NCBI GenBank assembly: GCA_004559785.1
Contig: SFXD01000084.1
Span: 1-8,287 of the forward strand
Source: a bacterium
Lineage (GTDB): Bacteria > Bacteroidota > Bacteroidia > Bacteroidales > Bacteroidaceae
Length of the DNA stretch: 8,287 nucleotides
Direction of reading: 5' to 3'
Part shown: positions 1 to 6,261 of the stretch, one piece after another
How the letters are laid out: each line of letters opens with the position of its first letter
Numbering within the stretch: position 1 is the stretch's first letter
Translations under genes and position numbers: made by a program
The notes under the pieces: model-generated
Told to the model about the DNA's origin: nothing
The model's input: only the letters and a program-made list of their open reading frames with translations
Databases searched by the model: none

Positions 1-980
1 ACGACATCTATGGTTACGTAGCTCCATCGGGAAGCAAGTTCGTTGGAGAAAGTGTTGTTACTCTGCCATACAGAATAGAGTTTGAGAATGACACAGCCTT
101 CGCTACTGCTTCTGCTCATGTGGTTGAGATAAAGGACACTCTCGACAGCAAATTGTTTGATTTGGCGACATTCGTTCCTACAGACATCAAGATTGGCAAC
201 AAGACTGAACATCTGGATGGAACTCCCAACTTCGTCAAGACGATAGATATGCGTCCCGCCATCAACACCATCACACAAGTGGAAGGTAAGTTCGACCGGA
301 AGAAGGGCATAGCGACATGGACATTTACCTCGCTCGACCCAATGACAATGGAACCGACGGACGACGTGATGCAGGGATTCCTGCCTGTGAACCATGACGG
401 AATTTCTGGCATAGGCGAAGTTTCTTACAACATCTCTTTGAAGGGTAAGTTGACGGACGGAAAAGAGATACCTAATCGTGCCTCCATAGTGTTTGACAAC
501 AACGAGCCCATTCTCACCCCGACGTGGACGAATGTCATTGATGCCGTCTCTCCGGAAAGTTACATAAATTACCTTGAGGTCGTAAACGATTCCATCGTAC
601 GTGTACACTGTGACGGCGAAGACTCACGTTCCGGTATATGGAAGTATTCTATATATGTACAATATGGGGAAAACGCTTCGTGGAACGAGGTTGCGGAGAT
701 AGATACCACATGCTTTGATTTCCGTTTCTATGAGGATATCGAATATGGCTTCTGTGTCATTGCTACGGACTCTGCTGGAAATGTAGAGCAGAAATTGATA
801 GAGCGGCAGTTCTCTTTCCGCAATGGAGAGGTAGTGGATTACACGGATGCCGTGAAGTCCGCAGAGCCGACGGCTTCAACCACCGTGTTCCGTGCCTACG
901 ACCTGAATGGCCGCTTGGTGCAGGATGAAAACCAGCGTGGAATCATTATCAAGAACAGGAAAAAACTGTTGAGGAGATAG
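1..980 (+). CDS. C-terminal part of a large secreted protein with a T9SS-like C-terminal tail (5' end outside window)
   Basis: The reading frame is open from base 3, with no start codon needed in the window, and ends at TAG 978-980. The first visible residues (DIYGYVAPSGSKF) and the following YRIEFENDTAFATASAH and IPNRASIVFDNNEPI segments belong to a module I recognise from large bacterial surface proteins, where a YTIxFEN block precedes a NxAxIVFDxNxPI block. An Ig/fibronectin III-like beta domain follows (roughly bases 540-815, ending CVIATDSAGNVEQK). The last 30 residues (AYDLNGRLV, then RGIIIKNRKK) resemble the short C-terminal sorting tail of type IX secretion cargo, which would place the protein outside the cell or on its surface. 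No catalytic domain is visible in this part, so the overall role cannot be read. An internal ATG at 120 opens the same frame but lies inside the first module, so it is not the true start. Confidence 0.85.
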   Translation, partial: DIYGYVAPSGSKFVGESVVTLPYRIEFENDTAFATASAHVVEIKDTLDSKLFDLATFVPTDIKIGNKTEHLDGTPNFVKTIDMRPAINTITQVEGKFDRKKGIATWTFTSLDPMTMEPTDDVMQGFLPVNHDGISGIGEVSYNISLKGKLTDGKEIPNRASIVFDNNEPILTPTWTNVIDAVSPESYINYLEVVNDSIVRVHCDGEDSRSGIWKYSIYVQYGENASWNEVAEIDTTCFDFRFYEDIEYGFCVIATDSAGNVEQKLIERQFSFRNGEVVDYTDAVKSAEPTASTTVFRAYDLNGRLVQDENQRGIIIKNRKKLLRR

Positions 981-1000
981 ATTCCTGCAGTATCGTTAAA

Positions 1001-1072
1001 CCCGAATCGGTCGTTAGACTGTCATGCGCTTACAAACGATGACTTCATCGTAACGCTAATGGCCGATTCGGG
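1001..1072. repeat. Long imperfect dyad, 17-bp stem, between convergent genes
   Basis: CCCGAATCGG at 1001-1010 is exactly matched by CCGATTCGGG at 1063-1072. Pairing continues inward, 1011-1017 with 1056-1062, using two G-U pairs. The 38-base interior contains a second hairpin, ACGATG 1036-1041 with CATCGT 1046-1051 and loop ACTT. It begins 20 bases after the stop of the upstream gene, so it could terminate or protect that transcript. No T-run follows on the plus strand, and the minus strand shows only TTTAA, so it is not a canonical intrinsic terminator. A REP-like element or a structured RNA is also possible. Confidence 0.7.
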
Positions 1073-1111
1073 TCCAACAATACCACCACCCAGTAATACT
1101 TACTTTTCAGA

Positions 1112-1193
1112 GGAGATATACTTCATTGGCAAAAGAAGATATACTTCATCGGCAAAAGGAGATATACTTCATTGGCAAAAGGAGATATACTTC
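1112..1193. repeat. 23-bp tandem repeat array, three full copies plus a 13-bp partial
   Basis: Copies start at 1112, 1135, 1158 and 1181. The unit is GGAGATATACTTC followed by ATTGGCAAAA. Copies 1 and 3 are identical, copy 2 differs at two positions (GAAG for GGAG, ATCGG for ATTGG), and copy 4 keeps only the first 13 bases before diverging into TCCTGCAA. A degenerate half-unit (GTAATACTTA) may lie 22 bp upstream at 1093. The unit length is not a multiple of three, no open frame crosses it, and it sits between convergent genes, so it is non-coding. Its function is unknown. Confidence 0.9.
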
Positions 1194-1323
1194 TCCTGCA
1201 AGCAAGTAATGACCAACTCGGGATAAATGGATACAGCATACGCCAACATGTTGAATTTTTCCTGAGTCAAAGTGGACGAGTTTGGAATATTATTTGTAAT
1301 TTGGGATGAAAAAGACCATTCCT

Positions 1324-1989
1324 CTACTTGACCCGTATCAGGGTCAGCCCGTCACGTAATGGGAGTATTACCTTCTCCACCCGCTCGTCCTTAGCGACGA
1401 TGTCGTTGAACAGTTGTATGCCTTTGGTCTGGAGGTCGCTCTCACGGGGAGACCTTTCCAGTACGTGCCCATACCACAGGGTGTTGTCCGCTATGATGAA
1501 CCCGCCCTTTCGCATCCTGGGCAGTACCATGTCGTAGTATTCGACGTATTGCCGCTTGTCAGCATCAATGAACGCCATGTCCCACCGGACGTCCATCTTG
1601 GGGACTAATTGCAGGGCATCGCCTATGTGCAGGTGAAGCCTGTCGCGGTAGGGACTACCGTCGAACCATTTCCTGATGAAATCCTCCTGCTCGTCGAATA
1701 TCTCGAAGGTATGCAGCTCGGCATCTCCTTCCAGCCCTTCTGCCATGCTAAGGGAACTGTAGCCGCTGAAGGTGCCCAGCTCGAGCACCATGCGTGGGCG
1801 AATCATCTGCACCAGCATCTTAAGTAGCCGCCCTTGCAGGTGGCCGCTTGCCATCTGTCCGTAGGATAGGCGCAACTGCGTATCGCGCCACAGAGCATGC
1901 AGGTAGTCTCCCTCTGCATCTATGTGGCGCAATATGTATTCGTCCAAGTCCAGCGGGCTCTTATCCCTGTTCTCCGTTGCGGACGGCAT
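1324..1989 (-). CDS. Class I SAM-dependent O-methyltransferase (family 3, TrmR/CCoAOMT-like)
   Basis: 221 residues, the usual length for bacterial O-methyltransferase family 3 proteins. The SAM-binding loop is VLELGTFSGYS (68-78), an acidic residue E96 ends the next strand, and GDA is at 123-125. The expected divalent metal ligands are present: D142 in FIDADK, and D168-N169 in IADNTLW. Family members methylate catechol-type hydroxyls on small molecules; the bacterial branch includes TrmR (YrrM), which methylates 5-hydroxyuridine in tRNA. A cytoplasmic tRNA-modifying role is plausible here, but substrate cannot be decided from sequence alone. The ATG at 1987-1989 lies inside the end of aroQ, a 29-bp overlap, and no later in-frame ATG occurs before M46. 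The two genes are therefore probably co-transcribed from the aroQ promoter, with translation coupled. Confidence 0.9.
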   Translation of the reverse strand: MPSATENRDKSPLDLDEYILRHIDAEGDYLHALWRDTQLRLSYGQMASGHLQGRLLKMLVQMIRPRMVLELGTFSGYSSLSMAEGLEGDAELHTFEIFDEQEDFIRKWFDGSPYRDRLHLHIGDALQLVPKMDVRWDMAFIDADKRQYVEYYDMVLPRMRKGGFIIADNTLWYGHVLERSPRESDLQTKGIQLFNDIVAKDERVEKVILPLRDGLTLIRVK

Positions 1990-2404
1990 TGTCTATCAGT
2001 GCCTCTATGGCAAGGCGGTAACTGTCGAGTCCAAAGCCGCATATCACACCCATGCAGCCTGGGCTGATGAGGCTCTTGCGGCGGAACTCCTCGCGCTGGT
2101 GCAAGTTGCTGATGTGGACTTCCACGGTGGGCGTGCTTACGCTCTTCAGGGCATCCAGTATGGCAACGCTCGTATGCGTGTAAGCCCCGGCGTTGAGCAC
2201 GATGCCGTCGCGGTCGAAGCCCACCTCCTGTATCTTGTTGATTATCTCACCCTCCAGATTGCTCTGGTAATAGTCGATGCGAACTTTAGGAAAACGGGTG
2301 CGAAGGTCTTTCAGATAGTCTTCCCATGCACGTTTACCGTAGATTTCAGGTTCCCTGATGCCCAGCAAGTTCAAATTTGGGCCGTTGATAATTTGTATTC
2401 TCAT
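1961..2404 (-). CDS. aroQ: 3-dehydroquinate dehydratase, type II
   Basis: 147 residues, full length for the type II enzyme, which dehydrates 3-dehydroquinate to 3-dehydroshikimate in the shikimate pathway (cytoplasmic, normally a dodecamer). The diagnostic motifs are all present: GPNLNLLGIREPEIYG (8-23) with N10, R17 and the catalytic Y22; NAGAYTHTS (71-79) with N71 and H77; D84; and VEVHISNLHQREEFRRKS (94-111) with E95, the catalytic H97, R104 and R108. The late GFGLDSYRLA segment is also typical. NAGAYTHTS replaces the more common NPGAYTHTS, which should not affect catalysis. The start is the ATG at 2402-2404; the protein begins MRIQIINGPN as expected. The -7 box at 2429-2436 lies about 25 bp upstream. 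The gene diverges from xerD and overlaps the downstream methyltransferase gene by 29 bp. Confidence 0.97.
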   Translation of the reverse strand: MRIQIINGPNLNLLGIREPEIYGKRAWEDYLKDLRTRFPKVRIDYYQSNLEGEIINKIQEVGFDRDGIVLNAGAYTHTSVAILDALKSVSTPTVEVHISNLHQREEFRRKSLISPGCMGVICGFGLDSYRLAIEALIDNAVRNGEQG

Positions 2405-2422
2405 GATAAATAAGTAACTTTG
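2392..2422 (+). promoter_or_regulatory. Bacteroidetes-type promoter for xerD
   Basis: TTTG at 2392-2395, a 19-bp spacer, then TAACTTTG at 2415-2422. This matches the Bacteroidetes primary sigma consensus (-33 TTTG, -7 TAnnTTTG). Transcription would start near 2428 and give xerD a leader of about 67 bases. The -33 element lies inside the first codons of aroQ. Confidence 0.65.
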
Positions 2423-2428
2423 TCGCTA

Positions 2429-2436
2429 CAAAGATA
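2429..2436 (-). promoter_or_regulatory. -7 box for aroQ and the methyltransferase gene
   Basis: Read on the minus strand, this is TATCTTTG, a full match to TAnnTTTG. It lies about 25 bp before the aroQ ATG, giving a leader of about 20 bases. I see no good -33 TTTG upstream. It faces the plus-strand -7 box at 2415-2422 with six bases between them. Confidence 0.55.
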
Positions 2437-2495
2437 ACAAAAAAGAGTGAACTTGCCGCCTTTGGCACGTAAATTTTGACTAAAGTATAGATAAA

Positions 2496-3431
2496 TTGGG
2501 ATACAAGTTGACTAATACGGGCAATGTGGATGCCAGAATACTGAATAGATACGTCCAGTATCTGCGACTGGAGCGATCGTACACGGACAACACGCTCGAT
2601 GCCTACCTGATGGATTTGCAGAAAATGCTCAACTACTATGCCGACAATGGCATAGACTTCCGCAACGTGACCATCGAGCAGTTGGATGCCTTTGCCGCCT
2701 CGTTGCGTACGAGTGGCGTGTCGGCAAGGAGCGTTGCCCGGGTGCTGAGTGGCGTAAGGTCGTTCTACAGGTTCCTGTGCCTTGAGAGGGAACTGGACAC
2801 GGATCCCACCGAACTGCTGGAGAGCCCGAAGATAGGCAAGCATCTGCCAGAGGTGCTGAGCATACACGAGATAGACGACATCGAGGCTGCCATAGACCTT
2901 AGCAAGCCGGAGGGGGTGAGGGACTTGGCGATAATAGAGGTGCTCTACGGATGCGGGCTGAGGATTAGCGAACTGTGCGAGCTCAGGATGAACCAGTTGT
3001 ACATAGAGGAGGGCTACCTGAGGGTGCTTGGCAAGGGGCGCAAGGAGAGGCTGGTGCCCATAGGAGGGCAGGTGATACGCCGGCTGAGGGATTGGCTTGT
3101 GGTGCGCACCGGCAAGCAGGCAAAGCCAGGGCATGAGGACTATGTGTTCATCTCGCTGACGAGGGGTACGAAGCTCAGCAGGGTCAGCCTGTTCGTGTAC
3201 ATCAAGGGATATGCCAGCAAGGCAGGCATCAGGAAGAACATCAGCCCGCACACCTTCAGGCATAGCTTTGCTACGCACCTACTTGAGGGCGGTGCCAACC
3301 TGAGGGCGATACAGGCGATGCTCGGCCACGAGGACATCGGCACCACGGAGATATATATGCACCTTGACAAAAGGCATCTCAGGAAGGAAATCCTCGAGCA
3401 CCATCCGCGCAACATGCGCAAAAGTGAGTAA
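2496..3431 (+). CDS. xerD: Site-specific tyrosine recombinase XerD (XerC/D family)
   Basis: 311 residues from TTG 2496, close to the roughly 300 usual for Xer recombinases. Together with a partner recombinase and FtsK, Xer proteins resolve chromosome dimers at dif. The N-terminal SAM-like DNA-binding domain (about 12-100, with YVQYLRLERSYTDNTLDAY) precedes the catalytic domain. All six catalytic positions are visible: R156 (CGLRISEL), K180 (LGKGRKERLVP), H252 and R255 (HTFRHSFATHLLEGG), H278 (LGHEDIGTTEIY) and the nucleophile Y287. The frame is closed upstream by TAA 2481-2483, so the start is TTG 2496 or the GTG at 2526; the latter would give MDARILNRYVQYLRLERS, closer to typical XerD N-termini. 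No clear Shine-Dalgarno separates them. XerC and phage-type integrases are alternatives, but no phage or integron genes are nearby. Confidence 0.93.
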   Translation: MGYKLTNTGNVDARILNRYVQYLRLERSYTDNTLDAYLMDLQKMLNYYADNGIDFRNVTIEQLDAFAASLRTSGVSARSVARVLSGVRSFYRFLCLERELDTDPTELLESPKIGKHLPEVLSIHEIDDIEAAIDLSKPEGVRDLAIIEVLYGCGLRISELCELRMNQLYIEEGYLRVLGKGRKERLVPIGGQVIRRLRDWLVVRTGKQAKPGHEDYVFISLTRGTKLSRVSLFVYIKGYASKAGIRKNISPHTFRHSFATHLLEGGANLRAIQAMLGHEDIGTTEIYMHLDKRHLRKEILEHHPRNMRKSE

Positions 3432-3489
3432 AATGAACAGTTAAGGAGAAATATTACCCCTTTTTATATCCTCGTCTTTGTTTTTTTTG

Positions 3490-3497
3490 TAACTTTG
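3490..3497 (+). promoter_or_regulatory. -7 box for the lipoprotein-comM operon
   Basis: TAACTTTG, identical to the xerD -7 box, follows a run of eight T. Transcription would start near 3503, leaving a leader of about 29 bases that is A-rich just before the ATG, as is common in Bacteroidetes. A -33 TTTG at the right distance is not evident; the TTTG at 3477-3480 is only 9 bp upstream. Confidence 0.6.
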
Positions 3498-3531
3498 CAG
3501 CCGAAAATAAAGAACTCAAACAAATAAAGTT

Positions 3532-5223
3532 ATGCAGAAGACAAACATTCTTATGCTGGCAGCAGGTTCTGCGCTGCTGCTGACATCTTGTAGCAAGTTG
3601 GGAAAACTAAGTTCGGACAATTTCACCGTTACGCCGACTCCTTTGGAGGCTGTGGGTGGACAGGTGCCAGCCACCATCAATGGCACGTTCCCAACAAAGT
3701 ATCTGAAGAAGAAGGCTGTAGTAACGGTTACACCAGTACTGAAGTATGAGGGCGGCGAGGCTGTAGGCCAGAGCGCAACCTTCCAGGGAGAGAAGGTAGA
3801 GGGCAATGCCACTACCATCAGTTACAAGGTTGGTGGTACCTACACCATGAAGAGCAACTTCGCATTCGTAGAGCCCATGCTCAACAGCGAGCTTTATGCC
3901 CGTTTCGATGCCAAGCTTGGCAAGAAGACCGTCAGCATCCCCGAGGTTAAGATAGGTTACGGCGTAGTTGCTACAAGCGAGCTGCTCAACCGTTGCAGCA
4001 TCACACCTGCCACCGCACCCGATGCCTACCAGCGCATCATAGCACAGAAGCAGGAGGCCAACATCAAGTTCCTCATCAATCAGGCTAACCTTCGTGCCAG
4101 CGAGCTCAACAGCGTAAGCATCAAGGACCTGGGCAAGATTCTTAGGGAAATCAACGACAACGAGGAGACACGTGCCCTCAGCAGCATAGAGGTTAGCGCA
4201 TACGCCAGCCCCGATGGTAAGTACTCCTTCAACGAGAAGTTGGCTGAGAAGCGTCAGAACGTAAGTTCCAACTACCTGAAGAACGAGTTGAAGAAGATAA
4301 AGATGAATGCTGACGTAGACACCAAGTTCACGGCTGAGGACTGGGAAGGATTCCAGGAACTGGTTTCCAAGAGCAACCTTCAGGACAAGGCTGTCATCCT
4401 GCGAGTGCTCTCCATGTACCAGGATCCAGAGGAGCGTGAGCAGCAGATCAGCAACATGAGCGAGGTCTATACCGACATCAAGGAGAGCATCCTGCCAGAG
4501 TTGCGCCGCGCACGTCTCATCGTCAACTATGAAATCATCGGCCGCAGCGACGAGCAGATCCTCGACCAGTACAAGCAGGATCCCAGCAAGCTCAGCGTAG
4601 AAGAACTTGTATACGGCGCAAACAAGCTTGTAAAGGATGAGGCTACACGCCAGCAGTGGAACGAGACCATCGCCAAGCTCTACCCCAGCGACTACCGCTC
4701 ACTCAACAACATGGCACAGCAGGCCATTGCAAATGGCAACGTCAATGCAGCCCAGAACTACCTGAAGGAGGCTCAGAAGGTTAGCAAGAACGCTGCCGAG
4801 GTAAATACCAACATGGCTCTGCTCGCATTGAAGAGCGGAGACGTTGCAGCTGCCGAGACATACCTTGCAAAGGGTAGCGGTGCCGACACCTTCAAGGAGG
4901 TGATGGGTAACCTGAACATTGCCAAGGGCAACTACACACAGGCCGCTTCCGACCTGGCTGGCGCAAAGACCAACAGTGCCGCCCTCGCACAGATACTTGC
5001 CAAGGACTATACGAATGCCAAGAACACACTGGCTAACGTAAAGAATGCAGATGCCACTACAAGCTACCTGCAGGCTATCCTCGCTGCTCGTACAGGTGAT
5101 GCCAACGGCGTTGCCACCAACCTGAAGAACGCCATACAGAAAGATCCCACGCTGGCTTCGCGTGCAGCCAAGGACCTGGAGTTCTCGAAATTCGAAAGCA
5201 CAGTAAAGAGCCTTGTAAAGTAA
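3532..5223 (+). CDS. Lipoprotein with OmpA-like segment and C-terminal TPR repeats
   Basis: 563 residues. A lipoprotein signal peptide is clear: MQKTNILMLAAGSALLLTSC, with lipobox LTSC and lipidated C20. The residues after C20 (SKLGKL) lack the acidic export signal that sends Bacteroidetes lipoproteins to the cell surface, so a periplasm-facing outer-membrane location is my inference. Residues about 27-150 are beta-rich. Around 215-260, AYASPDG followed by NEKLAEKRQNVSSNYL resembles the OmpA C-terminal core (GHTD...N..LSERRA..V), so it may contact peptidoglycan or another envelope partner. Residues about 385-555 are alanine/asparagine-rich helical pairs of TPR type, pointing to protein-protein interaction. 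Codon use is regular, with consistent AAG, CTG and AGC choice, suggesting good expression. The family is familiar from Bacteroidetes but I know no established function. It heads a probable three-gene operon; the next gene starts immediately after the stop. Confidence 0.88.
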   Translation: MQKTNILMLAAGSALLLTSCSKLGKLSSDNFTVTPTPLEAVGGQVPATINGTFPTKYLKKKAVVTVTPVLKYEGGEAVGQSATFQGEKVEGNATTISYKVGGTYTMKSNFAFVEPMLNSELYARFDAKLGKKTVSIPEVKIGYGVVATSELLNRCSITPATAPDAYQRIIAQKQEANIKFLINQANLRASELNSVSIKDLGKILREINDNEETRALSSIEVSAYASPDGKYSFNEKLAEKRQNVSSNYLKNELKKIKMNADVDTKFTAEDWEGFQELVSKSNLQDKAVILRVLSMYQDPEEREQQISNMSEVYTDIKESILPELRRARLIVNYEIIGRSDEQILDQYKQDPSKLSVEELVYGANKLVKDEATRQQWNETIAKLYPSDYRSLNNMAQQAIANGNVNAAQNYLKEAQKVSKNAAEVNTNMALLALKSGDVAAAETYLAKGSGADTFKEVMGNLNIAKGNYTQAASDLAGAKTNSAALAQILAKDYTNAKNTLANVKNADATTSYLQAILAARTGDANGVATNLKNAIQKDPTLASRAAKDLEFSKFESTVKSLVK

Positions 5224-6261
5224 GTGAAGAATAAGCTATTCTATATAGCTGCGTTGCTCACCCTGCTCAGTTGCAGCAAGCACCCCGGCGAAGTCCGCAT
5301 ACAAGGGAGGTTTGCTCACCTGGAGCAGGGTGAGTTCTATATATACAGTTCGGACAGGGAACTGGGCAGGCTCGACACGGTGCACATCAAGGATGGCGAG
5401 TTCGCCTATACCATGCCCCTGCAGGGTAGTTGCATCCTGCATCTCCTATACCCCAACTATTCCCAACTCACATTCTTTGCCCACGATGGGGATGACCTGC
5501 TCATAGAGGGTGATGCCCGCGACCTGAACAACGTGGAGGTGAGTGGCTCTGATGACAACAAACTGTATACGTCCTTCAGGAAAGAGACCGCAACCATGCC
5601 TCACGCGAAACTCGTAGACGTGGCACGGCAATACATACTGAAGCATCCCGACAAACTCGTCGCCCGCCATCTCTTCTGCCAGTACTGGCTACTTGGCGAC
5701 AGCATCTCGCATAGCCAGGCCATCGAGATATACGACAGCCTGGTCAAGGCTCGTCCCGACGACCCCGCCTTGCTCTCCCTTTCGGAGCATGTGCATGCGA
5801 GTGGCGTACTTGTGGAGGGACAACCTCTGCCTCGGTTGCAGCTGCAGACCCGACCCTCGCTCTTCGACGACAAGCAAGGGAAGGATACCATAAGCAACGA
5901 GAGCCTTCGCGGCAATTACCTCCTGATTTCTTTCTGGGCCAGTTGGCGTAGCGGCTCGCAAAGTGCGCTGTTCCGTACGAGGAAGATACGTAGGGAGATG
6001 AAGTCGAAAGGCAAGAAAATCAATGCCCTCAGTTACTCCCTCGACGTAAGCGAAAGGGCCTTGCGTAGGGTAGAGTGGCGTGACAGCATCGACTATTACA
6101 GCTATTGCGACTTCCTCTGCTTCGACAGTCCGCTCGCACGCCAGTGGGGAATACGCACGCTACCATATTACGTCCTTGTCAGTCCCGACATGAAGGTCAT
6201 TGCCATTGGAAACGACTGGAAGAAGGACATTGAACCTAAAATCGAAGAACTGTGCTTGTAA
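5224..6261 (+). CDS. DUF4369/thioredoxin-fold (TlpA-like) lipoprotein lacking the CXXC motif
   Basis: 345 residues from a GTG at 5224-5226, directly after the TAA of the preceding gene; no other start keeps the signal peptide. MKNKLFYIAALLTLLSC is a lipoprotein signal with lipidated C17. Residues about 24-118 match the DUF4369 pattern (VRIQGRF, then LDTVHIKDGEFAYTMPL). Residues about 196-343 are a thioredoxin-like domain: a GQPLP lead-in, LLISFWASW (233-241), and a TLPYYVLV segment with the expected cis-proline at P314. Where TlpA/ResA-type proteins have WCxxC, this one reads W241-R-S-G-S245, so both redox cysteines are gone (R242, S245). C295 and C299 (CDFLC) form a CXXXC elsewhere and do not replace the active site. 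I infer a non-redox binding or scaffold role at the envelope. The 3' end overlaps comM by 10 bp. Confidence 0.9.
   Translation: MKNKLFYIAALLTLLSCSKHPGEVRIQGRFAHLEQGEFYIYSSDRELGRLDTVHIKDGEFAYTMPLQGSCILHLLYPNYSQLTFFAHDGDDLLIEGDARDLNNVEVSGSDDNKLYTSFRKETATMPHAKLVDVARQYILKHPDKLVARHLFCQYWLLGDSISHSQAIEIYDSLVKARPDDPALLSLSEHVHASGVLVEGQPLPRLQLQTRPSLFDDKQGKDTISNESLRGNYLLISFWASWRSGSQSALFRTRKIRREMKSKGKKINALSYSLDVSERALRRVEWRDSIDYYSYCDFLCFDSPLARQWGIRTLPYYVLVSPDMKVIAIGNDWKKDIEPKIEELCL

Noticed and set aside
1110..1121. GAGGAGATATAC resembling the phage T7 gene 10 ribosome binding region used in vectors
   Set aside because: It recurs as part of a native 23-bp repeat with no start codon following; no vector sequence surrounds it.
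1112..1193. CRISPR array
   Set aside because: Units are directly contiguous 23-mers with no unique spacers and no cas genes nearby.
1244..1253. CAACATGTTG palindrome followed by AATTTTT as a terminator
   Set aside because: A 10-bp self-complementary sequence leaves no loop, and the stem without it is too short.
1922..2413. Long plus-strand open frame (163 codons) across aroQ and the methyltransferase gene
   Set aside because: It is antisense to aroQ, whose catalytic motifs are all intact; the plus-strand translation shows no recognisable domain.
2346..3278. 310-codon minus-strand open frame opposite xerD
   Set aside because: It is the antisense shadow of xerD and has no recognisable domain, while xerD keeps all six catalytic residues in the sense frame.
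3441..3467. Terminator after xerD before the T-rich run
   Set aside because: AGGAG and CCCCTTTTT do not pair well enough to form a stable stem; the T-rich tract is better explained as promoter-upstream sequence.
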